From Agrobacterium tumefaciens (GTDB lineage: Bacteria; Pseudomonadota; Alphaproteobacteria; Rhizobiales; Rhizobiaceae): a stretch of 64,000 bases of DNA. The position numbers and the translations under genes were made by a program. Where the stretch lies: positions 1,425,001 through 1,489,000 of the forward strand of contig NZ_CP115842.1 of NCBI RefSeq assembly GCF_013318015.2. The letters are read 5' to 3'. The number at the start of each line of letters is the position of its first letter. The first letter of the stretch is position 1. Under the pieces are notes generated by a model. The model was not told where the DNA came from, made no database searches, and was given only the letters and a program-made list of their open reading frames with translations. This document shows, piece after piece, positions 28,038 to 37,388 of the stretch.

Positions 28038-29637
28038 TGGTTGCCTCCATCGGGACGATCATTTCGAACAATGCGCCACCATTGATGTGATTGCTGGCAG
28101 ACAGCGTGCCGCCGCGGGCTTCGAGCATGCTGCGGCAGATGGCAAGGCCCATGCCAAGCCCGGTTGGTTTGGTCGTGCAGAATGGTTTGAACAGGTTTTT
28201 GAGAACGTCCGGACTGAGCCCGGGACCTGTGTCGAGAACCTTGATGATCACGCTTTGACCATCCACAGGTTCGATCGTCACCGATATCCGCCGCATCGCT
28301 TCCGGGGTTTCGGCCATGGCGTGAAGGGAATTGGTGATCAGGTTGATCAAGACTTGCTGCAGCTCTATCCGCACAGCGTTGACGGTGGGCACATCGCTTG
28401 CTTCAGCTATTTCAACAATGACCCCGTTTCTGACCAGCTCGCTCTCCATCAGCGCGCGTGTCTCCGTGACGAGATCGGCCAGCGAAACCGGCTCGATATC
28501 GGGCGGGCGGTTACCAAGCATTGATCGTGCGCTCTGAATGATGTCGCTGGCACGCTGGCTGTCACGAGCGATGCGCTCAGCTGAGCGGGAAACGGCTGCC
28601 AGATCCGGCGGGTCGCGATCCAGCCAGCGCTGCAGGGTCTGGGCGTTGACCACCAAGGCGCCGAGCGGCTGATTGAGTTCGTGCGCGAGCGAAGCCGATA
28701 ATGCGCCGACTGTCGCCGCGCGCGACGCCAATGCCAATTCCGCCTGGGCCTCGAACAGTGCTTTCTGGGCGAGTTCCCGCTCCGTAATGTCGAACATACC
28801 GACAATGACACGGTTGAAATTGGCAGGATCTTCAGGAAAGCCAACGGTCAGCAGCACAAATTTGCTGGTGCCATCGCTGGTGATGATGCTGCCCTTGCCT
28901 TCGAAATGCGTCTCGTTGTTGAAAATTGCCGCGATGAGATCGAGAAAGGTGGCGTCGTCCTGGGCAATGTAGCGACGCATGGAGCCGGGATTGTTGTTGC
29001 CCACATGGCCCAGCAATTCAAGTGCCGCCGCGTTGGCGGCAACGGTAGGGACGCTGACGATGCATCGCTCCAGAAAATCCGGGTTCTCCCGAGCGTGAGC
29101 ACCAAGGTCTTTGACACCATTTGCTTTCAACGCCATCAGCATGGCGCGGACCTGCGAATAGTCGCGCTCCCAAAGTGCAACGCGGCTTTGCTCGAAAATC
29201 GTCCGGTAGCGCTCTTCGCTGCTCTGCAGGGCGGCATTGAATTTCACAAGATTGAGGCGCGCGCGCTGATTGCGGATGATCAAGGCGCAGGTGATCAACA
29301 TTGCAGCAACCGCGACCGCCAGGCGTAGGGTTGCGGCGAGGTCGGTTTGCAGCCCATGAGCTGCAAGATACGAGACTGCCGCCAGACTGATACAGATACC
29401 GGTCACCAGTATCGTCCCTTTTTCTGTCAGGGTTTCTGCCGACAGAAGCAAGGTGATGACATAGAGCGTGGCAAGCGCGCTGTGAATGTCGGTATAGGTA
29501 TCGAGATAGAAGATCAGCGCTGCGAGCAAAAATGCGCAGACGAGCACGCCAAGTTCAAAGCGCGCCGGCAGCCGTCTTTCCGGGTTTACCAGGACCAGCG
29601 AATGCAAGGAGATTTCCCACGTTGAGATCGACCGCAT
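28030..29637 (-). CDS. PAS-containing membrane histidine kinase
   Basis: 535 residues from ATG 29637 (a TTG at 29667 is an alternative). Four or so hydrophobic helices in the first 145 residues form a membrane sensor, followed by a PAS-like region (about 150-300, ending VIVGMFDITERELAQ). The HisKA domain has SLAHELNQPLGALVVNAQ with the phosphorylated His. HATPase boxes are NLITNSLHAM, LDTGPGLS and GLGMGLAICRSMLEARGG. The arrangement is of the FixL/DctB-like HPK4 type. The signal is unknown. It forms an operon with the FixJ-type regulator. Confidence 0.92.
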   Translation of the reverse strand: MRSISTWEISLHSLVLVNPERRLPARFELGVLVCAFLLAALIFYLDTYTDIHSALATLYVITLLLSAETLTEKGTILVTGICISLAAVSYLAAHGLQTDLAATLRLAVAVAAMLITCALIIRNQRARLNLVKFNAALQSSEERYRTIFEQSRVALWERDYSQVRAMLMALKANGVKDLGAHARENPDFLERCIVSVPTVAANAAALELLGHVGNNNPGSMRRYIAQDDATFLDLIAAIFNNETHFEGKGSIITSDGTSKFVLLTVGFPEDPANFNRVIVGMFDITERELAQKALFEAQAELALASRAATVGALSASLAHELNQPLGALVVNAQTLQRWLDRDPPDLAAVSRSAERIARDSQRASDIIQSARSMLGNRPPDIEPVSLADLVTETRALMESELVRNGVIVEIAEASDVPTVNAVRIELQQVLINLITNSLHAMAETPEAMRRISVTIEPVDGQSVIIKVLDTGPGLSPDVLKNLFKPFCTTKPTGLGMGLAICRSMLEARGGTLSASNHINGGALFEMIVPMEATNE

Positions 29638-29712
29638 TATCAAGCCATCCCTGCTGCCAAAACGCAAATGGCAATTCCAATATTCCTATGCAAACTCAAT
29701 CTCATAACCGCG

Positions 29713-29860
29713 CAAAAAAGAAAGGCCATTCCAGGACTGGGATGGCCTCAGATGGATCGCGACATCCATGTGAAAGGGCGCGCTTGAACATTCAGGGTGC
29801 ATTGGCATGCAGCGTCTCTTCAGTGGAGGGCCTGAATTTGTAGCCTCGGTTCGGCAGGCG
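29713..29860 (-). ncRNA. Candidate small RNA or leader with intrinsic terminator
   Basis: On the minus strand a hairpin (arms AGGCCATCCC and GGAATGGCCT, plus-strand positions 29748-29723, one G-T pair) is followed by TTTCTTTTTT. It stands about 75 nt upstream of the kinase start and belongs to no gene. Upstream, ATGGAT-GTCGCG-ATCCAT and ATTCAGG/CCTGAAT can also pair, and a TATAGT -10-like hexamer lies at 29870-29865. A structured transcript of about 145 nt, or an attenuated kinase leader, would explain this. Confidence 0.4.
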
Positions 29861-29969
29861 AGCCACTATACTTAGGTGTCAGTCCGACTAACCAAGCATT
29901 GGATACCGCGCAACCAGATCCTCGCCTACAACCATCTCGTCAAACAAACGATGTGGGCAGGAGCTGAAG

Positions 29970-30989
29970 ATGCAGATTTCAAAACATGTTCTTTCTCTCA
30001 AGGACCGGCCTGCAGCCTTCGAAAGCCCGGCGGGATCGATCACGCGCCTTGGTCCCGATCAACTGCCAATCCTCAAAGGCCTTTCAATACGCAGGCTGGT
30101 GCTTACGGCACACGCGATCAGGGAGCCTCACTGGCATGCGAATGCCAATGAACTGGGCTACTGTGTCCGCGGCCAGGCACTGGTGACTGTCGTCGGCAAT
30201 CATGGCAGCCGCGACGTCTTTCTTATCGGCATTGGCGAAATGTTCTTCGTTCCGTCAGGCACGGTTCACGCAATTGAAAATACCGGTGAGACGGAGGCGG
30301 AGTTCATCCTTGCCTTTTCGAACGAGGATCCGGATGATTTCAGCCTGTCTGGCGCCTTCGACGTGATGTCCGACGCCGTGCTGCTGAGCATCTTCGAGTG
30401 GCAACCGCAAAAGCCGCCGAGTTTTGGCAGGCTGAACGCGAACACAGAGATATTCGACCTGCAGGCCCAGCCAGCCGTTGAAAAGCAGGCGCTTCATCCA
30501 AACAGGCTCAAATTCCGTGTCGAGGAGTCAGCGCCGCACGTATCGTCGCCGGCGGGCTCTGCAAGGACCGCGCAGGCTCCGGCTTGGTCTGTTCTCGATG
30601 GTCTTTCGATGTTTTCTGTCCGCATCAGCGAGATTGGCCTGCGCGAACCGCACTGGCACCCCGAGACCGCCGAAATGGGCTATGTGCTCGAAGGGACCGG
30701 TCAGATGACAGTCCTTGATCCCGATGGAAGCGCTGACACTTATTCGATCCATCCGGGCGACGCCTATTTCGTGCCGCCGGCTTACCCGCATCACATCGAA
30801 AACACCGGCAGTGGCACACTGCATATCCTGATTTTCTTCAGTCGCAGCGCGCCACAAGATATCGGTTACCGAGCAGCGGCGGCCGGTTATTCACGCAGTG
30901 TGATCGCTAGCCAGTTGGGCCTTTCCGAGCAAGCCCTCCTGCCTCTTCCTGTCGATATCGACGATCCGCTGATCGTTGCACGGCTCTGA
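29970..30989 (+). CDS. Bicupin protein, oxalate decarboxylase-like
   Basis: 339 residues with two cupin domains. Each has motif 1 with metal ligands (REPHWHANANELGYCVRG about 51-68; REPHWHPETAEMGYVLEG about 225-242) and motif 2 (GEMFFVPSGTVHAIEN; GDAYFVPPAYPHHIEN). All His/Glu ligands are kept in both, as in manganese oxalate decarboxylases. There is no signal peptide, and CAGGAGCTGAAG precedes the ATG. It lies upstream of dps. Oxalate decarboxylation is plausible, but other bicupin dioxygenase or storage roles remain possible. Confidence 0.85.
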   Translation: MQISKHVLSLKDRPAAFESPAGSITRLGPDQLPILKGLSIRRLVLTAHAIREPHWHANANELGYCVRGQALVTVVGNHGSRDVFLIGIGEMFFVPSGTVHAIENTGETEAEFILAFSNEDPDDFSLSGAFDVMSDAVLLSIFEWQPQKPPSFGRLNANTEIFDLQAQPAVEKQALHPNRLKFRVEESAPHVSSPAGSARTAQAPAWSVLDGLSMFSVRISEIGLREPHWHPETAEMGYVLEGTGQMTVLDPDGSADTYSIHPGDAYFVPPAYPHHIENTGSGTLHILIFFSRSAPQDIGYRAAAAGYSRSVIASQLGLSEQALLPLPVDIDDPLIVARL

Positions 30990-31030
30990 ATCCCTGAATC
31001 CCTGAAACCCAAACCCAAGCCCAAACCCAA
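30986..31030 (+). repeat. Short tandem repeats between bicupin and dps
   Basis: CTGAATCC repeated twice and then CTGAAACCC, followed by AAACCC-like units (AAACCCAAACCCAAGCCCAA). It is a C/A-rich, G-poor tract directly before the dps ribosome binding site and overlaps the bicupin stop. Confidence 0.6.
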
Positions 31031-31041
31031 TGGAGATTACC

Positions 31042-31560
31042 ATGAACCGCACCCTCGCTGAAAAACATCGCAAGTCGCCTCTTGCAACACCGACTGCCCT
31101 TGGCACGAACGCAACCGCCGATATTTCCGGCGCGTTGACGGCGCTGCTGGCCGATGTCTTCGCGCTTTATCTCAAGACGAAGAATTTTCACTGGCATATG
31201 AGCGGTCCGCATTTCCGTGATTACCACCTGATGCTGGACGAGCAGGGCGAGCAGATCTTCGCCATGACGGATGACATTGCCGAGCGAGCCCGCAAGATCG
31301 GCGGCACCACACTTCGTTCGATCAGCCATATTTCCAGGTTGCAGCGGCTTCTCGACAACGACGCCGATTTCGTGACCCCGGCGGATATGCTGGCCGAGCT
31401 TCGCGACGATAATCTCACACTCGTCTCGCTGATGAAGGCGACACACAATCTTTGTGAAGACCATGGCGACATCGCAACCGCCAGCCTGATCGAAAACTGG
31501 GTAGATGAGGCAGAGCGCCGTGCCTGGTTCCTGTTCGAAAGCACCCGCGGCGCCGAATGA
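31042..31560 (+). CDS. dps: DNA starvation/stationary-phase protection protein Dps
   Basis: 172 residues from ATG 31042 with GGAGATTACC upstream; an ATG at 31030 is possible but lacks a site. The ferritin-like Dps signature is present: KTKNFHWHMSGPHFRDYHLMLDEQ with the inter-subunit ferroxidase His, Asp and Glu, then IAERARKIGGTTLRS. The basic N-terminal tail (KHRKSP) can bind DNA. Dps shells oxidise iron with peroxide and protect DNA. It sits between the bicupin and an exported haloperoxidase-like hydrolase, probably as one stress operon. Confidence 0.94.
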   Translation: MNRTLAEKHRKSPLATPTALGTNATADISGALTALLADVFALYLKTKNFHWHMSGPHFRDYHLMLDEQGEQIFAMTDDIAERARKIGGTTLRSISHISRLQRLLDNDADFVTPADMLAELRDDNLTLVSLMKATHNLCEDHGDIATASLIENWVDEAERRAWFLFESTRGAE

Positions 31561-31584
31561 GCGCGCGAAATTTCGGAGAGGCCC

Positions 31585-32556
31585 ATGATCAACGAACTTT
31601 CACTGTCCCGTCGGCAGGTCCTGTTGGCCGGCACCACGGTTTCTCTGGCCTTGGCCATGCCGGCGATGGCTTCCGAAAAGAAAATTTCCCGTAACCCAGA
31701 AGGAATTGCATCGATGACCACGAATTTCGTCACCACCAAAGACGGCGTAGATATCTTCTTCAAGGACTGGGGTCCGAAGGATGCACAGCCGATCGTCTTC
31801 CACCATGGCTGGCCGCTGTCGTCAGACGACTGGGATGCCCAGATGCTGTTCTTCCTCAGCAAGGGATATCGTGTTGTGGCCCACGACCGCCGCGGCCATG
31901 GACGCTCCAGCCAGGTGAGCAATGGTCACGACATGGATCATTACGCTGCCGATGCCTCCGCCGTCGCCGAATATCTTGACCTGCGCAATGCCGTTCATAT
32001 CGGTCACTCCACAGGCGGCGGCGAAGTCGCTCGGTACGTCGCACGGCATGGTCAGCCACAGGGACGCGTGGCAAAGGCTATCCTCGTCAGCGCCGTTCCG
32101 CCGCTGATGCTGAAAACCGCAGCCAATCCTGATGGCACACCGATGGAAGTCTTCGATGGGTTCCGTAGCGCCCTGGCAGCCAATCGCGCGCAGTTCTTCC
32201 TCGATGTTGCGTCGGGCCCATTTTATGGTTTCAACCGGCCGGATGCGAAAGTTTCGCAGGGTGTGATCGACAATTGGTGGCGCCAGGGGATGATGGGCAG
32301 CGCCGTGGCGCACTATGAAGGTATCAAGGCGTTTTCGGAGACAGATCAGACCGAAGACTTGAAGGCGATTACCGTTCCCACGCTGGTGACCCAGGGTGAT
32401 GACGACCAGGTCGTTCCCTACAAGGCCGCCGTAGAGCTTCAGGCCAAACTGATCAAGAACAGCACGATGAAGATCTACAAGGGCTTCCCGCACGGGATGC
32501 TGACCACGCATGCCGACGTGATCAATCCAGACCTGTTGGCCTTCATCAAGGCTTGA
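31585..32556 (+). CDS. Tat-exported alpha/beta hydrolase (non-heme chloroperoxidase-like)
   Basis: 323 residues. A twin-arginine-type signal ([19 protein letters not shown]) ends near PAMAS (about residue 30). The hydrolase fold follows with [15 protein letters not shown] (oxyanion region), nucleophile GHSTGGGE, acid in QGDDDQVVP and His in FPHGM. These are cofactor-free haloperoxidase/esterase features. An internal ATG (31714, codon 44) with AGAAGGAATT upstream would yield the cytosolic form usual in the family. It is a close paralogue of the gene at 36333. Confidence 0.9.
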   Translation: MINELSLSRRQVLLAGTTVSLALAMPAMASEKKISRNPEGIASMTTNFVTTKDGVDIFFKDWGPKDAQPIVFHHGWPLSSDDWDAQMLFFLSKGYRVVAHDRRGHGRSSQVSNGHDMDHYAADASAVAEYLDLRNAVHIGHSTGGGEVARYVARHGQPQGRVAKAILVSAVPPLMLKTAANPDGTPMEVFDGFRSALAANRAQFFLDVASGPFYGFNRPDAKVSQGVIDNWWRQGMMGSAVAHYEGIKAFSETDQTEDLKAITVPTLVTQGDDDQVVPYKAAVELQAKLIKNSTMKIYKGFPHGMLTTHADVINPDLLAFIKA

Positions 32557-32580
32557 TTGTTTCCCTATCCCAAGACGTGT

Positions 32581-32606
32581 GTGGCGGCTCCCCAAAGGGC
32601 CGCCAC
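32581..32606. terminator. Strong hairpin between convergent genes
   Basis: Perfect arms GTGGCGGC (32581-32588) and GCCGCCAC (32599-32606) around a 10-nt loop, between the hydrolase stop and the LysR stop. No T tract on either strand, so termination may be weak or Rho-assisted. Confidence 0.5.
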
Positions 32607-32627
32607 TACAAATGCGAGGTCAGCGGG

Positions 32628-33533
32628 TCAGTCAGCCGCTCGTCGCGAAAGCTCGCGGGCCAGATCAAGAAACGCTTTCACTCCAGCCGACAGATTTCGG
32701 CGCCCGGGATAATACAGGCAGAGCCCCGGATACGGTGGTGTCCAGTCCTCCAGCACCCGGACAAGGCGCCCGGCCTTGATCTCGGAAAGCACTTCCTCTT
32801 CCATGGTATAGCCCAGGCCGGTACCTTCCAGCACCGAAGTCCTCACAAGGCCCGCTTCATCGAGTGTGATCGGGCCTCGTACATCGATTTGCACCGGCTC
32901 GTCGTCTTTTTCAAACCGCCATCGAAACAGTGAGCCGTCAGGCAAGCGAACGCGAATGCATCTGTGATTGAGAAGATCCGGAGGAACCACGGGTTTGGGA
33001 TGTTGTGCGAAATAGTCCGGAGAACCGACAACAGCGTGTCGCTGTGGCCGGCCGAGCGAAACGGCAATCATGTCGCTGGGAACGAGACCTGCCACCCTGA
33101 CGCCCAGATCAAAACCGTCATTGACGATATCAACCATTTTTCCTTCCGTGACCAGATCGACATTCATCTCGGGATAGCGACGCAGGAACTCAAGCACGAG
33201 CGGTGAGATGATGGCGCGTGCTGCAAACGGTGCCGCATTGATGCGTATCGTTCCAGACGGTGTCTCGCGTTGAGAGCGCACCGTTTCCAGAGCGGCATGA
33301 AGGTCCTGAAGCGAAGGCGCAACCTGCTGTACAAAGAGCCTGCCGGCATCTGTCAGCGAGACGCTGCGCGTGGTGCGATTGAACAATCGTACGCCGAGCC
33401 CCGCCTCAAGCCTGCCGATGGTGTGGCTGAGCGCAGTTGTGGACATACCGAGATCGATAGCCGCTGCGCGAAACGTCCCGCGCCTGGCGATCGCGATGAC
33501 TGCTTCGAGTTCCCTAAGGTTTAACTGTTCCAT
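32628..33533 (-). CDS. LysR family regulator of the divergent SnoaL-SDR pair
   Basis: 301 residues from ATG 33533 ([12 protein letters not shown]). The N-terminal winged helix (about 1-62, [41 protein letters not shown]) is typical, and the effector domain ends with [26 protein letters not shown]. It is divergent from the NTF2-like/SDR operon with a 95-nt gap, the classic LysR arrangement, so it probably activates or represses that pair. Confidence 0.92.
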   Translation of the reverse strand: MEQLNLRELEAVIAIARRGTFRAAAIDLGMSTTALSHTIGRLEAGLGVRLFNRTTRSVSLTDAGRLFVQQVAPSLQDLHAALETVRSQRETPSGTIRINAAPFAARAIISPLVLEFLRRYPEMNVDLVTEGKMVDIVNDGFDLGVRVAGLVPSDMIAVSLGRPQRHAVVGSPDYFAQHPKPVVPPDLLNHRCIRVRLPDGSLFRWRFEKDDEPVQIDVRGPITLDEAGLVRTSVLEGTGLGYTMEEEVLSEIKAGRLVRVLEDWTPPYPGLCLYYPGRRNLSAGVKAFLDLARELSRRAAD

Positions 33534-33628
33534 TATCCCGATCTGTTCAACATCGCGTGCATATTTATCCCACTTATCCATGCAATGGTAGAGCACTAAC
33601 TTAGGGGCACCTCACAAGGAGAAATAAG

Positions 33629-33952
33629 ATGGATATGCCCCAAGTTGTGAATATGTATTTTGACGCCGACACCCGCAACGATGCCGACGGGCTGTTGCAA
33701 ACGCTTGATGTCGATGCGGTGGTCGAGGACGAGAATGCCCGCTATCAGGGCACTGCCGCCATCCGTCAATGGTGGGTGGCCGCCAAGAGGTCGGCTCAAT
33801 ACGTTGCCGAACCTGTGGAAACCACGATTGACGGTGACAAGACACTCGTGCGGGCGAGGGTGAGTGGCAAGTTTCCCGGTAGTCCGGTGATGCTAATCCA
33901 TGCCTTCACGATCAAGGACGACAGGATCGTCAGGCTGGAGATCCGGTCATGA
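33629..33952 (+). CDS. SnoaL/NTF2-like protein
   Basis: 107 residues with AAGGAGAAATAAG before the ATG. It is a cone-shaped NTF2-like fold protein ([44 protein letters not shown]). Members act as isomerases, dehydratases or ligand carriers; the activity here is not readable. Its stop overlaps the start of the next SDR (ATGA), so the two are made together. Confidence 0.88.
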   Translation: MDMPQVVNMYFDADTRNDADGLLQTLDVDAVVEDENARYQGTAAIRQWWVAAKRSAQYVAEPVETTIDGDKTLVRARVSGKFPGSPVMLIHAFTIKDDRIVRLEIRS

Positions 33953-34728
33953 CCGACTTTCTCAATCTGAAAGGCAAACGCGCACTCATTACGGCTGGAA
34001 CCAAGGGTGCTGGCGCTGCGACCGTCAGCCTGTTTCGCGAACTCGGCGCAAAGGTGCTGACGACAGCGCGTGCCCGTCCGGAAAACATGCCGGAAGAATT
34101 GTTCGTCGATGCGGACCTGAGCACCGAAGAGGGATGTGAAATCGTCGCAGAGGCCACGCGGCGGCGCCTTGGCGGCGTCGATGTCATCGTCCATATGCTG
34201 GGTGGCTCCTCAGCATCGGGGGGCGGCTTTTCTGCCCTGTCGGAGGATGACTGGCACAAGGAAATGTCGCTTAACCTTTATCCGGCTGTCCGGCTGGATC
34301 GGCAACTGGTCCCGGATATGGTCGCCCGGGGAAGCGGCGTCGTCGTGCATGTGACATCCATCCAGAGAGTCCTGCCGCTTCCGGAATCGACAACAGCCTA
34401 TGCCGCAGCGAAAGCGGCACTTTCGACCTATAGCAAGGCGATGTCTAAGGAAGTGTCGCCCAAAGGTGTGCGCGTCGTTCGGGTTTCGCCGGGCTGGATC
34501 GAAACGGAAGCCTCCGTCCACCTTGCAGAGCGCCTGGCGAAGCAGGCCGGAACTGACCTTGAGGGTGGCAAGAAGATCATCATGGATGGACTGGGCGGCA
34601 TTCCGCTCGGCCGCCCGGCAAAACCGGAAGAGGTCGCAAACCTGATCGCCTTCCTCGCTTCCGACCGTGCGGCTTCGATTACTGGTACCGAATACACAAT
34701 TGATGGGGGGACGGTGCCGACAGCGTAG
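33949..34728 (+). CDS. Short-chain dehydrogenase/reductase
   Basis: 259 residues. The cofactor loop is [10 protein letters not shown] (TGxxxGxG variant, about 15-24) and the catalytic Tyr-Lys are in YAAAKAAL. The active-site Ser is in VTSIQ and the C terminus has the usual [12 protein letters not shown] short deletion-like simplification is seen around the NNAG motif, which reads HMLGGSS. It is co-translated with the SnoaL-like protein and is probably controlled by the LysR at 32628. Confidence 0.9.
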   Translation: MTDFLNLKGKRALITAGTKGAGAATVSLFRELGAKVLTTARARPENMPEELFVDADLSTEEGCEIVAEATRRRLGGVDVIVHMLGGSSASGGGFSALSEDDWHKEMSLNLYPAVRLDRQLVPDMVARGSGVVVHVTSIQRVLPLPESTTAYAAAKAALSTYSKAMSKEVSPKGVRVVRVSPGWIETEASVHLAERLAKQAGTDLEGGKKIIMDGLGGIPLGRPAKPEEVANLIAFLASDRAASITGTEYTIDGGTVPTA

Positions 34729-34749
34729 GTTCCGAGATGCGCCTGCAGA

Positions 34750-35217
34750 TCAGGCGGGCGCGTCCCACCCGCCGATCTGTGAATAGATCGCGTCGCGGAG
34801 ATGGCGGACGTCGTGGTTCAGATCGGCCAGCTCCTTTGGAGTTTGCATTGAAGCTGCAAGCAAGGTGTCGCTGAGGCAGCCCGCCCTGTGCTGCAATTCG
34901 CGGCCTTCCTCGGTCAACGCGATCACCACCTGCCGCTCATTGCTGAGGTTTCTGGTCCTGCGCAACAAGCCGGCTGTCTCAAGGCGCTTCAAGAGCGGCG
35001 TCAGTGTGCTCGATTCCAATGCGAGGGCGTTTGCAATGGCGCCAACGGTTTGCTCATCTCCGCTCCAAAGCACGTTTAGCACGAGATATTGCGGGTACGT
35101 CAGCCCCAGCTCATCCAGAAGGGGCTTGTAAGCGCGCTGGATGGCAATGCCGGCAGTATAAATTGCGTAGCACAGCTGGTCGTGCAAGGGCGGTGGATTG
35201 TTGTGACGTATGGTCAT
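34750..35217 (-). CDS. OhrR-like MarR family redox-sensing repressor
   Basis: 155 residues from ATG 35217 with a perfect AAGGAGCCTAGA; upstream in-frame codons are ignored. The sequence follows OhrR: LHDQLCYAIYTAG places the peroxide-sensing Cys at about residue 16, then KPLLDELGLTYPQYLVLNVLW and LESSTLTPLLKRLETAGLL (recognition helix and wing). OhrR proteins leave DNA when that Cys is oxidised by organic hydroperoxides. No ohr peroxidase gene is adjacent; the divergent gene is an exported hydrolase. Confidence 0.9.
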   Translation of the reverse strand: MTIRHNNPPPLHDQLCYAIYTAGIAIQRAYKPLLDELGLTYPQYLVLNVLWSGDEQTVGAIANALALESSTLTPLLKRLETAGLLRRTRNLSNERQVVIALTEEGRELQHRAGCLSDTLLAASMQTPKELADLNHDVRHLRDAIYSQIGGWDAPA

Positions 35218-35270
35218 TCTAGGCTCCTTCACACATACATATAGCCAATCATACGGCAAAAATAAATATC

Positions 35271-35341
35271 GCGATAAGAATTATCTTGACGGAAGCATCG
35301 GCATCTGTCAGCTTATGTATATCGCGATAACAGTTATCGCA
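35271..35341. promoter_or_regulatory. Two OhrR/MarR operator-like sites
   Basis: A perfect GCGATAAC-A-GTTATCGC (35325-35341) and a partial copy GATAA-GAA-TTATC (35273-35285) share ATATCGCGATAA and are about 54 bp apart, near five helical turns. Both lie between the MarR gene and the divergent hydrolase. Confidence 0.65.
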
Positions 35342-35361
35342 AAACAAAAAAGGAAGAAGCC

Positions 35362-36153
35362 ATGACACGCAAGTCCGCAACAGCCCTTTCTGCAATTGCC
35401 GCCGCCGCATTGTCTGCCGCACTGCCGGCAAACGCTGCCGACACCATTTCCCAGAACCAGTCCGTAAAAAACGTCGTGCTCGTCCATGGCGCTTTTGCTG
35501 ACGGCTCTGGCTGGAAGGGTGTCTACGACAATCTCACAAAGCGTGGTTACCGCGTGACCATCGTCCAGAATCCCCTGACCTCTCTGGCGGACGACGTTGC
35601 CGCCACAAAGCGTGCTCTCGAGCGGCAGGACGGTCCGGTCATTCTGGTCGGACATTCCTGGGGCGGCACCGTCATTACAGAAGCGGGCGTTGATGAAAAG
35701 GTTGCTGGCCTCGTCTATGTCTCTGCGCTCTCACCAGATGCCGGCGAAACGACAGCCCAGCAATATCAGGGGTTTGCTCCCGCATCGGAATTCGTCATCG
35801 AAACCACGAAGGATGGTTTTGGATATGTAAGCCCGGCAAAGTTCAAGGCTGGTTTTGCTCATGACGTTAGCGATGCCGATGTTGCGTTCATGAGGGACGC
35901 TCAGGTCCCGATCAACATGTCGGCGTTCGGCACGAAGCTCGAACATGCTGCCTGGCGTACCAAGCCCAGCTGGGCTGTGATCGCTACTGAGGACAAGGCA
36001 TTCGACCAGGCAATGCTGATCCATATGGCCGAACGCATCAAAGCCAAGATCACCAAGGTCTCAGCAAGCCACGCCCTGTTCATGACGCAGCCGACGGTCG
36101 TCGCTGATACCATCGATGCTGCCGCCAAGGCCGTCTCGGCAAAGCAGAAATGA
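35362..36153 (+). CDS. Exported alpha/beta hydrolase
   Basis: 263 residues with a Sec signal peptide (ALSAIAAAALSAALPANA, cleavage near residue 26). The mature part begins the fold with VVLVHGAFADGSGWKGVY, has nucleophile GHSWGGTVI and His in SASHALFM. It resembles the small salicylate-esterase/hydroxynitrile-lyase-like hydrolases common in proteobacteria. It is divergent from the OhrR-like gene, so expression in response to organic peroxides or electrophiles is plausible. AAGGAAGAAGCC precedes the ATG. Confidence 0.88.
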   Translation: MTRKSATALSAIAAAALSAALPANAADTISQNQSVKNVVLVHGAFADGSGWKGVYDNLTKRGYRVTIVQNPLTSLADDVAATKRALERQDGPVILVGHSWGGTVITEAGVDEKVAGLVYVSALSPDAGETTAQQYQGFAPASEFVIETTKDGFGYVSPAKFKAGFAHDVSDADVAFMRDAQVPINMSAFGTKLEHAAWRTKPSWAVIATEDKAFDQAMLIHMAERIKAKITKVSASHALFMTQPTVVADTIDAAAKAVSAKQK

Positions 36154-36157
36154 TAGA

Positions 36158-36185
36158 TATCGGGACAATCCGCACTGTCCCGATA
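36158..36185 (+). terminator. Hairpin after the exported hydrolase
   Basis: Perfect 10-bp arms TATCGGGACA and TGTCCCGATA around 8 nt. It starts 4 nt after the stop and lacks a clear T tract. Confidence 0.5.
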
Positions 36186-36212
36186 ACGACCGGAACGTAT
36201 CATTGCGAATTT

Positions 36213-36248
36213 CACAACAAACTATGAATTATTAGTTCAATTGTTGTG
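36213..36248. promoter_or_regulatory. Long inverted repeat upstream of the third hydrolase
   Basis: CACAACAA (36213-36220) pairs with TTGTTGTG (36241-36248), and inside it AACT pairs with AGTT. It is a candidate operator about 85 nt before the hydrolase start; the binding protein is unknown. Confidence 0.5.
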
Positions 36249-36332
36249 CCCGCGACTTGGTAGCAATATCCACGCATCAGACGAGCAACGGCGTCGCCTG
36301 AAACACGAAACCATACATTTGCAGGACGTGAA

Positions 36333-37313
36333 ATGACCCAGAACGACTTTTCCATAACGCGCCGTGGCGCACTGCTTTCAGTTGGTGCAGCCGCAGCGGC
36401 GATGGCCATTTCACCCGTATTCAACTTCGCAGCAAACGCTGCCCCCACCAACACATCAATCGAAGGAAACAAGACCATGGGTACTATCACCACCAAGGAC
36501 GGCGTCGAAATATTCTACAAGGATTGGGGCTCCAAGGATGCTCAGCCCGTCGTCTTCCATCACGGCTGGCCGTTATCGTCTGACGACTGGGATGCCCAGA
36601 TGCTGTTCTTCCTCGCCAACGGTTACCGGGTCGTTGCCCATGATCGCCGTGGCCACGGACGCTCTGCCCAGGTTTCCGAAGGGCATGATATGGACCACTA
36701 TGCCGCCGACGCTTTCGCTGTCGTCGAAGCGCTGGATCTGAAAAATGCCGTGCATATCGGCCATTCCACCGGCGGTGGCGAAGTGGCGCGCTATGTGGCG
36801 AAGTTTGGTCAGCCGGCCGGTCGTGTCGCCAAGGCCGTTCTGGTATCGGCAGTCCCGCCGCTGATGCTGAAGACCGCAGCCAATCCCGAAGGCCTGCCGA
36901 TCGAAGTGTTCGACGGCTTCCGTTCGGCGCTGGCGGCCAATCGGGCGCAATTCTTCCGCGATGTCCCGGCCGGCCCGTTCTACGGTTTTAACCGCGATGG
37001 CGCCAAGGTTCAGGAAGGCGTAATCCAGAATTGGTGGCGCCAGGGCATGATGGGCGGTGCAAAGGCGCACTATGATGGCATCAAGGCCTTCTCCGAAACC
37101 GACCAGACGGAAGATCTGAAGGCAATCACGGTGCCGACGCTCGTTCTCCACGGCGAAGACGATCAGATCGTTCCAATCGCGGATTCTGCACTGAAGTCCG
37201 CCAAGCTGCTGAAGAATGGTTCGCTGAAGACCTATCCCGGCTTCTCGCATGGCATGCTGACCGTGAATGCCGATGTGCTGAACGCCGATCTTCTGGCATT
37301 CATTCGATCCTGA
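36333..37313 (+). CDS. Tat-exported alpha/beta hydrolase (non-heme chloroperoxidase-like)
   Basis: 326 residues, a close paralogue of the gene at 31585, sharing long identical blocks such as [20 protein letters not shown] Tat-type signal ([19 protein letters not shown]) ends near NAAP (about residue 38). The triad is Ser in GHSTGGGE, Asp in GEDDQIVP and His in FSHGM. An internal ATG at 36477 (codon 49) follows AAGGAAACAAGACC, a good ribosome binding site. A cytosolic second product is therefore possible, or the signal was added to an ancestral cytosolic enzyme. Confidence 0.9.
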   Translation: MTQNDFSITRRGALLSVGAAAAAMAISPVFNFAANAAPTNTSIEGNKTMGTITTKDGVEIFYKDWGSKDAQPVVFHHGWPLSSDDWDAQMLFFLANGYRVVAHDRRGHGRSAQVSEGHDMDHYAADAFAVVEALDLKNAVHIGHSTGGGEVARYVAKFGQPAGRVAKAVLVSAVPPLMLKTAANPEGLPIEVFDGFRSALAANRAQFFRDVPAGPFYGFNRDGAKVQEGVIQNWWRQGMMGGAKAHYDGIKAFSETDQTEDLKAITVPTLVLHGEDDQIVPIADSALKSAKLLKNGSLKTYPGFSHGMLTVNADVLNADLLAFIRS

Positions 37314-37388
37314 CGATAAGAGGTGGCCGTGGCGGAACCTGCCACGGCCACTGATGCAATCCTTGCCGTACTACCGATCGAGACGACG

